A stretch of DNA of 64,000 bases from Nitzschia sp. DOCU1. Lineage: Eukaryota > Bacillariophyta > Bacillariophyceae > Bacillariales > Bacillariaceae. Under the pieces are notes generated by a model. The model saw only the letters and a program-made list of their open reading frames with translations, made no database searches and had not been told where the DNA came from. The stretch is taken from contig OX595990.1 of NCBI GenBank assembly GCA_951394045.1, forward strand, positions 1,736,001 to 1,800,000, read 5' to 3'. Numbering within the stretch: the stretch's first letter is position 1; each line of letters opens with the position of its first letter. Position numbers and translations under genes: made by a program. This document shows, one piece after another, positions 21,011 to 31,447 of the stretch.

Positions 21011-22404
21011 GGATTGTTCATTGCGGACCATTACCTTTTGTCCTACGCGATACCGGGAACTCTTCGCATCTTGTTTTCTGCTTCGTTATTTTGGATAATA
21101 CGAGATTGTTTTCGTTCCTTAATTAATTTCCAGTTAGCTTTGAACCGGGTATTGAGAATAGCATCGCGGCCAAACACTAGTTGTGATGGCGTCGCTTGCA
21201 TCGTCGTGTGATATGTTGCGCGTACTGCAAACATAGTGGCTGCAAGGACTCCATCCAGTGACTCCATGTCTTCGGAGTTTTGCAACTCGAAAGTGCGAAT
21301 CATGTTCCCTATGGTTTGGTGAACTCGCTCGATAATTGAATTAGCCTGCGGGTTTCGCGCTGTAATTGGCTTGGTCATTACGCCGTAGTCTTCGCGCACC
21401 ATTCTTCGGAATTCTCCCATGAATTCAGTTCTGCGGTCATAAATAATCTTTTGTGGCCACGGATATCGCGTGAACCACGCCATTTCAGCCGCACTGGCTA
21501 TCGAAAAGGCTTCCTTATTTGCTATACGTACCATCTCGAACCATCCGGTCGCGGGATCTATCATAGTGAGACACCATAGTTGTAGTGTCTTCTTACTACC
21601 TAGTTGTTTTATCTTGTATGGACCTATCAGGTCGACACATAATGTATCCCAGGGGTCTATTTCTGCCGCCTTGGGTGGAAGATGCCCGTACTTGATTGTC
21701 TTTTGCTTTGTCAGCTGACAGGTCGGACACGACTTGCAGATCCGCTCGACATCGCCACGGATGTTTTTCCAGTCGAAGTGTTGTCGAATCGTTTGTTCGG
21801 TACGCGTTTCTCCTGGGTGACAGAGCATCTTGTGATACCACTTGATGCAACTTTTCTGGAGACTCGTTGGGAGAACAATCTTGTCCTCGCATACTATTAG
21901 TTCTCGCTTCTTTCCGCCCCCATGATAGACTTTGACTGAATAGCGCAGGTTTGTACGTACTTTAGATAATAAGGCGCGATCGGCATTCTGCATGCGCGCT
22001 ATGTTTTTGTAAGTGAGTGGAAATGCGTCGCGCGGTAATTCGTCGCCCCCGAAAAATTCATTTAAGTGCGATTCGGGGAAAGCTCTATCGTCAAGATCGA
22101 GTCGACTAAGTGCATCCGCAACGACGTTATGTTCGCCCTTGATGTAGACGAGTTTGGGGCCAAACTCCTCAATTAAGAGGCGCCAATGCATGACATGCTC
22201 CATGTTAAATTCTTTATACGTAAGATTTTTATGGTCTGTGAAGACTCTGATTCGCTGTCCCAAAAGGATATTGCGAAATTCCTTAAGTGTTTCGACGATA
22301 GCTAAAAGCTCTTGTTCTGTCGTAGTATAGCGTGTTTGCGCCGGGTTCAACTTTCGACTATAGAACGCAATCGGTTTCCCACGTTGCAATAACACTGCAC
22401 CTAG
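21011..22404 (-). pseudogene. Outer gypsy pol remnant (RNase H end and integrase)
   Basis: An open frame of about 450 codons carries the C-terminal RNase H (RLGAVLLQRGKPIAFYSRKL), integrase zinc finger and DDE core (CVDLIGPY, YDRRTEFMGEF, IIERVHQT). Protease and reverse transcriptase are missing because of the deletion at 22404/22405. The second DDE motif reads DRRTEF where the inner copy has DRGTEF. It ends RRVPGIA at the same frame break seen in the inner copy. Confidence 0.88.
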
Positions 22405-22697
22405 CCGATGTTGGAGTGGGCAGACGCCATCTTCTTCGCCTGGTCCTTTAAAATAAGACAATCATGGGAAGCATGCGTGTTGTTAGCTCCATGATACAAG
22501 CATTCATACTTAGCGGCCTTACCGTCGGTTCCCGCTCTCGGGCCTCCGTGCTTCCTCTTCAAGGGATTTTCGTCATTCGACTTGCCATGCTTGTCTGCCT
22601 TCTTGCTGAGGGCTTCGTTGATCTCTTCTGTGGCCTCCAATTGTTCGGAGAAGTCCACGAAGTCTTGAACCATGTACTCCATCGGTTCGAATCCCTG
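22405..22697 (-). pseudogene. Outer gypsy gag, middle part
   Basis: Encodes GFEPMEYMVQDFVDF through the Cys/His motif to ASAHSNIG, where the deletion junction creates a TAG. It continues the gag piece at 28364-28991 once the plus-strand gypsy is removed, reading MILQ-GFEP across the CCTG target. Confidence 0.88.
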
Positions 22698-23217
22698 TGC
22701 AGTAGGCACGATAATGCCTGAAATGGCGTGACAGGACTAACAGGACTAATGTAGACTAACAGGACTAGCTATAACGCATAGCATATAACCTAACATACGT
22801 ACGTACAAATATATACTGCCGACGGACTGACACAGAATTCACGTGACGTCGTCGAGCATGCCGGATGGCGCGCTTGCGCACAGAAAGTGCGACACACATA
22901 TATGGTCGGAGCGAGGCGACGACTATGTCTATCTTGATGCTAGTCTTGACACTAGGCGTCAGGACCTAGGGTCATGCTATAGGTGTTAGAAGGTCATAGG
23001 ATGCTAGGCGTCACTAACTAGAGCAGTCACAAAGAAACACAACACTGCTAGTTAGGGACGGGCATGTCTTACCTTCTTGACGACTATCTTGTCTACTAAG
23101 ATATATAGTCGTGATCACAATCAGATGGGAAGATGGAGTCGATACAACAATAGATCTACTTTTAAAATAGTCTCACAATTTCCAAAAACAATTTACTGCA
23201 GTTTCTAGCCTAGTGCA
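22698..23217 (+). repeat. 5' LTR of second-family gypsy element
   Basis: 520 bp, TGCAGTAGGC...CCTAGTGCA. It contains a repeated GACTAACAGGACTA motif near the start. It pairs with 27844-28363. Confidence 0.96.
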
Positions 23218-23255
23218 CTTTGATCAAAGACTTGTCAGTCTAGAGGATAAGTATC

Positions 23256-24572
23256 ATGCGTCTCGCTTTCAACTCGTTCGTTGCCGCTCGTGGCGTCATC
23301 CCGTTGTACCCGCCTTGCAAGTGGAAAACTGGCTCGACGGGCTCGTCTGACGGCGCCGGCGACGCCGACGAGGATGGCTTTCGTTCGGTGAAACTCGAGC
23401 TTCGTTCCGTTCCTGGGGATGCGACCTCCCCAAAATACTCCGAAAAGTTCTATGTGTTTGAATCGGGAACCCCCGAACAGTGGTGTCGCTGGAATGACGA
23501 TCTCGTTAAGGTTTGGACTTGTTTGAGCCTCACCAATGGCCCCGATCGTCGCGCTATGACTCTTACGCTTCTCGCGGGTTCGGCGAAGGACACGTTTGAG
23601 GAGTATTTCGCTCGTCCGAGCGTCACTGCGACTGTCGATCATGTGTCTCGTGCGTTGCGTTACGTCGCGGCTCGGTTCTTCCCTGATTATGCCGCCCAGA
23701 ATCAGACGTCGTACCTCTGCTACGAGGGTCGTAAGCCTGCAAAGATGTCTGCTCGCGGATTGGCTACTCGCTTGCGCCAGGTCAATAAGTGGTTCGATTA
23801 CTTCCCCAACGATGGTGGCAATCGTACTGACGTGGTTGATCGCCTGAACGAGACCGAACTGCCCCTGATCTACCAGCGCATGTTGCCTGCCGCGTGGCTG
23901 AGTGTTAAGGAGTTGATGTTCCACGATTATTGCCAGAACCGCTTCAACTTCGAGAAGCAGATTGATTATGCAGAGCAACTTGAAGTGTACGAGATGCGTC
24001 ACGGTGTCACCGGACTGCTTGCCTTTGGCTCGAGCAAAGCCAACAAAGGGCGTAAACCCGGGGAAGCTGGCGTCGCCAGTGGAACCAATGCAGGACCCGA
24101 ATTGGGAACCCTGAACCGCGGTCGGAAGACGAACCGTGACTCCCCTTCTAAGAAGGGCAATAATGGTAACAACTCAAAGAACTGCCGCTTGCACGGAGAA
24201 GGCTGTGGACACAGCGACTCTGAGTGCAAGGTCTGGCTCAATCATGCGTCTAAGGTCGCTGCGGTCCGTAAGGCCCAGCACCCCAGTACGCTCAAGAAGG
24301 CGCCCCACAAAGGGCGCACAACTCACAACAAGACTTGGCGTCGCGGAGAATCCAATGGCGCGAACCGCGGAGAACGCACTTACACTTCCAAGGAGGTCCT
24401 GGCCATGGTTAAGGCCGCGCGTGCCAGCGTGGAAAAGAAGGCCAAGGAAGACTCCGACGAGGAGATGGAACTTAACAACATTGAAGAAGACGAGGATGGA
24501 ATCTTCGAAGAATCAAGCCCCGAAGATGAGGCTCAGCTTGAGGCCTTCATCAACGAGAACACCAACGAATGA
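23256..24572 (+). CDS. gag: Gypsy Gag protein (second family)
   Basis: 438 aa from the ATG at 23256. The central region (ESGTPEQWCRWNDDLVKVW; VSRALRYVAARFFPDYA) is capsid-like and helical. A basic Gly/Asn-rich linker leads to a Cys/His motif CRLHGEGCGHSDSEC. The C-terminus is very acidic. The single TGA at 24570-24572 separates it from pol in the same frame, with no other stop in the 14 codons before the pol ATG. Confidence 0.92.
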   Translation: MRLAFNSFVAARGVIPLYPPCKWKTGSTGSSDGAGDADEDGFRSVKLELRSVPGDATSPKYSEKFYVFESGTPEQWCRWNDDLVKVWTCLSLTNGPDRRAMTLTLLAGSAKDTFEEYFARPSVTATVDHVSRALRYVAARFFPDYAAQNQTSYLCYEGRKPAKMSARGLATRLRQVNKWFDYFPNDGGNRTDVVDRLNETELPLIYQRMLPAAWLSVKELMFHDYCQNRFNFEKQIDYAEQLEVYEMRHGVTGLLAFGSSKANKGRKPGEAGVASGTNAGPELGTLNRGRKTNRDSPSKKGNNGNNSKNCRLHGEGCGHSDSECKVWLNHASKVAAVRKAQHPSTLKKAPHKGRTTHNKTWRRGESNGANRGERTYTSKEVLAMVKAARASVEKKAKEDSDEEMELNNIEEDEDGIFEESSPEDEAQLEAFINENTNE

Positions 24573-24614
24573 TCACACTACATATGTAATAGCGACTTAA
24601 TTAATAGGAAACGA

Positions 24615-27600
24615 ATGGCCGCACAATGCCCCGCCGAATGTCACATTCTCTCTAGCCTACATAGGCCGAGGAAGCGACAGAAAACGCAGCGTTCGCCAGA
24701 GGTGCTAATCCTGGTCCCGTCTACAGTACCAGGAGGCGCGCCAATGGTGTTACGTGGGCTTGTTGACAGTGGTTGCACAGGAACCATCATCCTAAATGAC
24801 TTCACAGCTCGGCACAAAACCTGGAAGGATCGCACCGGACAGTGGACGACGAAGGGTGGTACATTCTGCACCACGAAGAAGGCAAAGATACCACTGATAT
24901 TCGCAGACTTCACAAGACAGAAGCAAATAGAATGGGAGTGCCACGTGGACACCCAGTCTAAGTCCAAACGAGAGAACTACGATATTATACTCGGTAAGGA
25001 CATACAACAATACATGGGCTTAGATATACTAAATAGTAGCCTCACCCTCAAATGGGATGGAATAGAAGTACCCATGCGAGAGTTCGGAGCGCTACGCGAC
25101 CGTAGCAGGGCTATGGAAGTATACAACCTCTCACAAGAGGCGGAGTCTACCGCCGAATTAGCCAAGCGCACCACCGAGATTTTAGACGCGCACTATGAAA
25201 AAGCTAACCTAGAACAACTGTGCAAGGAGCAGTCGCACTTGTCAGAGGCGGAACAAGGCGACTTGCTACGACTACTTCGCAAATATGAAACACTATTTGA
25301 CGGTACACTCAGCGAGTGGAAGGGAACCGACATTGAGTTAGAACTGAAGGATGATGCCAAACCATATCATGCACGTCCTTTTCCCATACCGCAAGTACAT
25401 GAAGGCGCTATGAGACGCGAGGTCGAACGACTCTGCGCGTTAGGCGTCTTGGAAGAAGATAATGATAGTGAATGGGGGGCACCCTCGTTTATTATCCCCA
25501 AAAAGAATGGAACCGTACGATTCATAAGCGACTTCAGAAAGTTAAACACGATGCTAAAGCGTAAGCCGTATCCTATCCCTAAGATTCAGGACATGCTATT
25601 GAAGCTGCAAGGCTTCCAATATGCGAGTTCCTTAGATCTGAACATGGGGTACTATACCATACGTTTAAGCCCTGCGGCGTCAAAGCTATGTACTATTGTG
25701 CTGCCCTTCGGCAAGTACAAGTATAAACGCTTACCCATGGGAGTGGCTGGTTCGCCAGATATCTTTCAAGCAAAAATGTCCTCCCTGATGGCAGGACTCG
25801 AATTCGTGCGAACCTATCTCGATGACGTACTCATAGTCAGTTCAAGTACCTTTAACGATCACCTCACCAAGCTAGAGAAGGCCCTAGCGCGTATAGCCAA
25901 AGCTGGGCTCAAGATCAATGCGCAGAAATCCTTCTTTGGGCGTGGCGAGATCGAGTATCTTGGATACTGGGTAACTAGGGAAGGTGTCCAACCTCTCCCC
26001 AAAAAGGTTGACAGCATCTTGGCAATGAAAGCGCCGAAGAACAGAAAGGAACTTCGAGGCTTTATTGGTCTCGTCAACTATTACCGCGACATGTGGAGAC
26101 GTCGTTCACACGTGCTCGCACCATTAACGACTATGACATCCAAAAACGTCCCTTGGCGATGGGGCGAAGAACAGCAAAAGGCCTTCGATGAGGCGAAACG
26201 TATAATTAGTAAGGAAGCTATACTAGCATTCCCAAATTTCTTAAAACGGTTCGTTATCTACACGGACGCTTCTAAGTACCAGCTAGGTGGCGTCATCACG
26301 CAGGACGGACGTCCATTAGCGTTCTACAGCAGGAAACTGACCGACGCGCAGACGCGCTACACGACAACCGAGCGTGAACTGCTCTCAATTGTCGAGACTC
26401 TGAAAGAGTTCCGTACTATTCTTCTCGGACAGAAGATAACAATCTATACAGATCACAAGAATTTACTATTTAATGATCTCAAGATGGATCGCGTGTTACG
26501 CTGGCGTCTACTAATTGAAGAATATGGTGCCAACATTGAGTACATCAAGGGCGTCAACAACGTCGTCGCTGACGTGCTCAGCCGCTATCCTCGTTCTGAT
26601 ACTCCAGTCGTTCCGGTCAGTGCGCCGACGCGAGAACAAGCGCACGAGCTCTTCGCGGGAGATAGGCTTCCAGCCGACCTCTTCCCGTTGAGCTTTCGCG
26701 TCATTGCTGAGTATCAACAACGGGATTTGCAAATGCAACAGCTCACGGAATCTCACCCGGACGTCACACGGAAGATATTCCGTGGGGGCGAACAGCTGAT
26801 TTGCTATAAGGATAAGATTTACATTCCGCGCATACTACGGAACCATGTCATCAATTGGTACCACGAATACTTAATGCACCCAGGAGAATTACGAACGGCA
26901 GAAACGATTGCCCAGCATCTCTATTGGCCAGGTATTAAAGCCGACGTTAAGAAAGTAGTTCAACGTTGCGACCCATGTCAAAAGGGTAAAACGAAAAGGC
27001 TTAAGTACGGGAAGCTTCCAGAGAAGCTCGCAGAAGCCCAACCATGGGAACATTTGTGTGTCGACACGATTGGACCCTATAAGATCAGACGAAAAGGAAA
27101 GAAGCCGCTAGAATTCATGGCACTAACGTTTATTGATCCTGCGACAGGATGGTTCGAGATGACAGAGATCAAGAACAAACAAGCCGACAACATCGCGAAC
27201 ATGGTAGAGAAGCAATGGCTCTCGCGATATCCTTGGCCGGAGCTCATCACATATGATGCAGGCCCCGAGTTCAAGGCCGAATTTCAAGAGTTAATTAAGA
27301 AAGAATACGCGATCAAGGCGAAGCCTTCATCAAAACAAAATCCCCAGTCAAACGCCATTCTCGAGAGAGTACATGGTACTATTGGGAACATGATTCGCAC
27401 CTTCAACTTCGACAACGTCGATGACGACGAACCGTTCGCCGGACTGGTGAGCGCCGTATGCTTCGGGATTCGGAGTACTTATCACACGACACTCAAGGCG
27501 ACACCAGGACAATTGGTGTTCGGCCGAGACATGATCTTCCCGATCCAACATCAAGCGGATTGGCAGATGATCGAAGAACAAAAACAGCGACGAATTGCTG

Positions 27601-27815
27601 AAAACAACAAAAGAGAAAATGAACGACGAGTCGAACACGACTACGCAGTGGGCGACCGCGTGCTGAAGCTAGTAGCTGACCCAAACAAGGTAGAACCCAA
27701 ACGTGAGGGTCCTTGTACTATTGAACGAGTACATGCGAATGGTACGGTCACACTACGCTTCGGCAATATTATCGAGAGACTTAACATAAGACAGATCGTC
27801 CCGTATAAGTCGTAG
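24615..27815 (+). CDS. pol: Gypsy Pol polyprotein (second family)
   Basis: 1066 aa. Protease active site VDSGCTG, reverse transcriptase FVRTYLDDVLIV, RNase H VIYTDASKYQLGGVI, integrase zinc finger HPGELRTAE...CDPCQ, DDE motifs CVDTIGPYK, TYDAGPEF and AILERVHGT, then a basic tail ending NIRQIVPYKS. All motifs are intact. The ATG at 24615 is in the gag frame, so either reinitiation or TGA readthrough could express it. A purine run (CAGGGGGGCGAG) before the 3' LTR is the likely polypurine tract. Confidence 0.95.
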   Translation: MAAQCPAECHILSSLHRPRKRQKTQRSPEVLILVPSTVPGGAPMVLRGLVDSGCTGTIILNDFTARHKTWKDRTGQWTTKGGTFCTTKKAKIPLIFADFTRQKQIEWECHVDTQSKSKRENYDIILGKDIQQYMGLDILNSSLTLKWDGIEVPMREFGALRDRSRAMEVYNLSQEAESTAELAKRTTEILDAHYEKANLEQLCKEQSHLSEAEQGDLLRLLRKYETLFDGTLSEWKGTDIELELKDDAKPYHARPFPIPQVHEGAMRREVERLCALGVLEEDNDSEWGAPSFIIPKKNGTVRFISDFRKLNTMLKRKPYPIPKIQDMLLKLQGFQYASSLDLNMGYYTIRLSPAASKLCTIVLPFGKYKYKRLPMGVAGSPDIFQAKMSSLMAGLEFVRTYLDDVLIVSSSTFNDHLTKLEKALARIAKAGLKINAQKSFFGRGEIEYLGYWVTREGVQPLPKKVDSILAMKAPKNRKELRGFIGLVNYYRDMWRRRSHVLAPLTTMTSKNVPWRWGEEQQKAFDEAKRIISKEAILAFPNFLKRFVIYTDASKYQLGGVITQDGRPLAFYSRKLTDAQTRYTTTERELLSIVETLKEFRTILLGQKITIYTDHKNLLFNDLKMDRVLRWRLLIEEYGANIEYIKGVNNVVADVLSRYPRSDTPVVPVSAPTREQAHELFAGDRLPADLFPLSFRVIAEYQQRDLQMQQLTESHPDVTRKIFRGGEQLICYKDKIYIPRILRNHVINWYHEYLMHPGELRTAETIAQHLYWPGIKADVKKVVQRCDPCQKGKTKRLKYGKLPEKLAEAQPWEHLCVDTIGPYKIRRKGKKPLEFMALTFIDPATGWFEMTEIKNKQADNIANMVEKQWLSRYPWPELITYDAGPEFKAEFQELIKKEYAIKAKPSSKQNPQSNAILERVHGTIGNMIRTFNFDNVDDDEPFAGLVSAVCFGIRSTYHTTLKATPGQLVFGRDMIFPIQHQADWQMIEEQKQRRIAENNKRENERRVEHDYAVGDRVLKLVADPNKVEPKREGPCTIERVHANGTVTLRFGNIIERLNIRQIVPYKS

Positions 27816-27843
27816 GATTAACGGCTTCGATCAGGGGGGCGAG

Positions 27844-28363
27844 TGCAGTAGGCACGATAATGCCTGAAATGGCGTGACAAGACTAACAGGACTAATGTAG
27901 ACTAACAGGACTAGCTATAACGCATAGCATATAACCTAACATACGTACGTACAAATATATACTGCCGACGGACGGACACAGAGGCCACGTGACGTCGTCG
28001 AGCATGCCGGATGGCGCGCTTGCGCACAGAAAGTGCGACACACATATATGGTCGGAGCGAGGCGACGACTATGTCTATCTTGATGCTAGTCTTGACACTA
28101 GGCGTCAGGACCTAGGGTCATGCTATAGGTGCTAGAAGGTCATAGGATGCTAGGCGTCACTAACTAGAGCAGTCACAAAGAAACACAACACTGCTAGTTA
28201 GGGACGGGCATGTCTTACCTTCTTGACAACTATCTTGTCTACTAAGATATATAGTCGTGATCACGATCAGATGGGAAGATGGAGTCGATACAACAATAGA
28301 TCTACTTTTAAAATAGTCTCACAATTTCCAAAAACAATTTACTGCAGTTTCTAGCCTAGTGCA
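27844..28363 (+). repeat. 3' LTR of second-family gypsy element
   Basis: 520 bp, nearly identical to 22698-23217. Differences seen by eye include GACAGGAC versus GACAAGAC and GAATTCACG versus GAGGCCACG. Confidence 0.96.
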
Positions 28364-28991
28364 CCTGGAGGATCATCTCCTTCCGCCACTTGGCGGGGAT
28401 TCCAAACTCGCAATTCTCCATGAGCTCATCATCGGGAATTTTGTTTCTCTCACCTTTCTCGTCAAACAGTGTGAGGTATTCATTTAGCTTGTGGAACCGA
28501 GCTACATACACCTTCATCGTCATCGTCGGGGGCTTTCGGCAGATCCGATGCATATAACGCTTTTGAAGTTGCACTGCGCGTTTTGGGAGGACATAGGCCG
28601 TAACCGCGTGCAAACATTTCTCGAAATTATCAGGGTTTTCGGATTTGAGTTCCGAGGCCTTCGCATTGAAAGCCGCCAATACCTGGCCTTTCAGCAAATT
28701 GCGTGTTAAAGCGTATTGCTGAGGTCCCGTGGTTAGGTCCTGACCCACGATCACATCCTTAAGTCCGATAAGGAAAAGGAACCACTCTTTGGGCGTTCCG
28801 TCAGTGAAATGCGGTTGTTTGACGTGTCGTGTCAAGGACTTTTTATCCTTTGGATCGATACGCAAGTCATATTGACTGTACGCACCGTCCTTGAGCTCCT
28901 TTGGCTTGGGCCGTTCAATGCTGATCGGCGCTGACTTAAAGCCCTGCTTCTCGGCAGCGGCTTTCTTGGGGATGCTGGTTGAGATCTTCAT
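28364..28991 (-). pseudogene. Outer gypsy gag, 5' part
   Basis: Starts at ATG MKISTSIPKK and runs to KEMILQ, where the plus-strand gypsy element interrupts it. It closely resembles the inner gag, with scattered substitutions. The remainder of gag is at 22405-22697. Confidence 0.9.
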
Positions 28992-29026
28992 CTTGCTCAC
29001 GCATGTAACGTGGAGTGTTAACACTG

Positions 29027-29483
29027 TGCACTATGATGAAAGTACGATGAAAAAGATGTAGTGGAAATAATTGTGAGATCTAAAGTTATCGCTGATTCTA
29101 TCGCTCCTAGACCACCAGAGTCTTTGCTCAAAGCATCCTGCATGCGTTGGATACAACTCCCACCGATCTAGCTTCTTGGATCTCTTCAAGGTCTATGGCT
29201 AGATACCGTTGGAACTTCTAGTCCAGTAGTAGACGTCGATGGCTTGCCGGGCTCGCAACTGCCATCGTCATTGCTCGTCAGCCGCGCCGGCCTTGCCCGT
29301 CCGTCCATGCGTCCATGGACGTTCGACCAAGTCGACGTCAGCAGGTATGTATCTAAGGTATTTTGGTACTACACGTAGGCCATTGTGTGTACTCATCATT
29401 CGAACATTCTAACATTGCAATGTTACAACGTTTTAACGTTCTAACTACTTGTTAGATCTAGAGGGGTATTCTAGTGTAATGCA
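29027..29483 (-). repeat. 5' LTR of outer gypsy element
   Basis: 457 bp, TGCA tips. It is noticeably more diverged from its partner (14696-15149) than the LTR pairs of the nested elements. GCAT follows at 29484-29487. Confidence 0.93.
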
Positions 29484-29487
29484 GCAT

Positions 29488-29983
29488 TCAGGTCATGTAT
29501 GATGCAACATCTACCAAGGATGGGGTTTCTCCTCCTGTTGTTGGTGATAGTGGAAGAAAGCGTCGCAAACGAGGTGACAGCCCAAGCACCACTTTCAGCG
29601 AAGACTACGATGATGGTGCCCGAAAGAAGATTGCTCGTGCAATGGACTCTATCGCAGAGGAAAGCCGTGAGACACGCATTAGTGCTGAAAAGGAGAGCCA
29701 CCTTACTTGCCTTAGTCAGGAAAAGGAGGGTCGCCTCAACTGCTTGGAGGGACGTGCTGCCCGCGTTAGTGCAAGGAGAGACCTCCTTGAAAAAAGAATT
29801 GGTGAGTTGAAGGCAAATGTGAGGAACTTCATGAGCGACATTGGAAAATGCGAGGATGAAGGCATCAAACAGCACTACCTGTCATTCATTGAGGAAGACA
29901 CCAACGCCATGAGAGTTGCGCAGGCAGAATTGGAGAAAACGGTGAAACAACTTGAAGAACTTGAATCTTTGTTTGAGAACTAA
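29488..29983 (+). pseudogene. Harbinger second gene, 3' part
   Basis: Continues the frame of 13572-14695 (NCIQVMYDATST across the insertion). It encodes a basic patch (GRKRRKRGD), then a long charged helix rich in Glu, Arg and Leu (KRIGELKANVRNF; AELEKTVKQLEELESL), which is a probable coiled coil for dimerisation. It stops about 20 bp before the convergent transposase gene ends. Confidence 0.8.
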
Positions 29984-30004
29984 TGTTATTAATTTACTTA
30001 CCTA

Positions 30005-31308
30005 CTACACCGCTACCCTAAGCGTAGGCCGAACAAGTCCCCGGTCCTCAACAGAAGCGTGTAGTCTCTCCCTTGGCAATTGCTGACCTAGGGGGGCAGC
30101 TAATCGATTCCTACTGTGTTGGCAATATCTCTCCCTCTTATCCATGTTGTCAGCATGATGTCCTGCATGTAGAAGCTGCTCAGGTACTTGGCCATGCCTC
30201 GTCTCAACAAGTGGAACTGCCCCATAGCAGACAAGGTTGCCTTCATTTATTGCGTAAATGGTGACGAGCTTATCGGATTGGTCAATGCAATAATTGTGTA
30301 GCCTTATGGCAACACTCACCAAAGCAACAGTCTTCTTGATGGAAATGCCCCTGGGCATGCACCGACGCAATAAACCCCATCTTTCTGTGAGTATGCCGAA
30401 GGCACACTCGATCCGGATCCGCAGCTGAGAATGATAGAAGTTGTAGGCATCACGAGAACCCTGAGAGGAAACGTAGGGGGTTGCCATGTATGGTGAGTTG
30501 ATGTATGCATTGTCGCCAAAGAGACAAAGGTTGGGGTGGAGGAGTCCATTCTCAAGGCGCTCATATAGCCCCATCGATTCAAATGCCAGACAATCGGAAG
30601 CAGATCCAGGATGCATAATGGCAAAGTCTAGAAACTTGCTCCTGCTATCGCATACAGCCTGTAGGTTGAGGCCATACTTTCCTTTTCTCCCACAGAAGTA
30701 TTTACCATTGGCGACACCAGATTCTTGGCAGCAGGCAGGGGACGGTTTTGGGATCCAGACAAGCATCCCATCAATGGCCCCGGCACAGCAGTCGAAATCT
30801 GCAGCAGATTTTTTCTTGAATCCGTCCGCAATCTTCATTTGGGCTTCGGTAGAGGCTGGGTATTGAACGTTCAATGAGGGCCATCTGTTGATTGCTTCTG
30901 CAGTCTCCCATAAAGAACGGAATACCTCAGTGGGGAAGACACCAAAGGTGGTAGCGATGTCGTATGAACTTCCACCAGCAAGGAAGCGTAACAAGAAGGC
31001 AACTCGAGTTGAGGCAGGGATGGGCCCACTGTTTGTAGCACAATCATTCCGTCGATAGCGCATGAAAGGGGCTACCAGCTTCACCAAAGAGCAGAAGTTT
31101 TCATAGGTCATCCGATAGGCACGCTGGAAGTAAACAGCGCCAAGCAAATGATAGACATCGGCAACGGACGGCGGAATCTTTTCACTTTCTTCTTTCGCCC
31201 AATTCTGAGGCGATTCGGTAGGCGATGGCGGCGGTGGCTCCTCTCGTCATCAAGGAGAGCCTCAAATGCCGCTGCATAACAAACAGCATGAGCGAAGGTA
31301 GTCTTCAT
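30005..31308 (-). pseudogene. PIF/Harbinger transposase (DDE), frameshifted near N-terminus
   Basis: The main frame (from 31147 down) holds the catalytic core: CCAGAIDGMLVW (first Asp), CLFGDNAYINS (second Asp) and RIRIECAFGILTERW (Glu). This is the standard nuclease of the family. The N-terminus starts at ATG 31308 (MKTTFAHAVCYAAAFEALLDDE) in another frame. The two agree if two extra bases (AG near 31240-31246) are removed, after which a proline-rich linker leads into NWAKEESEKIPPSVADVYHL. So this copy probably cannot make a full-length protein. Downstream core residues are intact. Confidence 0.9.
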
Positions 31309-31447
31309 CTGTTGTTATTGTATTGTAACAGTTATCATACGTGTTTTGGGGTGGGGGGTACAGAATTACGGTGGTATGATTTGCGTTTGAGCAAAAGTAC
31401 AATGGTGGCGGATTTCTGGCGGGAAATCCAAATCGTACGTATAAAAT

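Larger units (their letters stand above)
22698..28363 (+). mobile_element. Second-family Ty3/gypsy element, apparently intact
   Basis: 5666 bp on the plus strand. Both LTRs are 520 bp (22698-23217 and 27844-28363) with TGCA tips, and by eye differ at fewer than ten positions. Flanked by a 4-bp duplication CCTG (22694-22697 and 28364-28367). gag and pol are both open from end to end, and all catalytic motifs seen are intact. It inserted into the gag of the outer element in the opposite orientation. It is the best candidate for an active element in the window. Confidence 0.96.
14696..29483 (-). mobile_element. Outer Ty3/gypsy element, deleted, with two nested insertions
   Basis: The element is oriented on the minus strand, with its 5' LTR at 29027-29483 and 3' LTR at 14696-15149. 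Its own sequence lies at 15150-15336, 21011-22697 and 28364-29026, about 3.4 kb in total including LTRs. Two complete elements sit inside it (15337-21010 and 22698-28363). An internal deletion at 22404/22405 joins mid-gag to mid-RNase H and removes about 2.15 kb (end of gag, protease, reverse transcriptase). It is therefore non-autonomous. By eye the two LTRs differ at roughly 25-30 positions, clearly more than those of the nested elements, as expected for the oldest layer. Confidence 0.93.
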
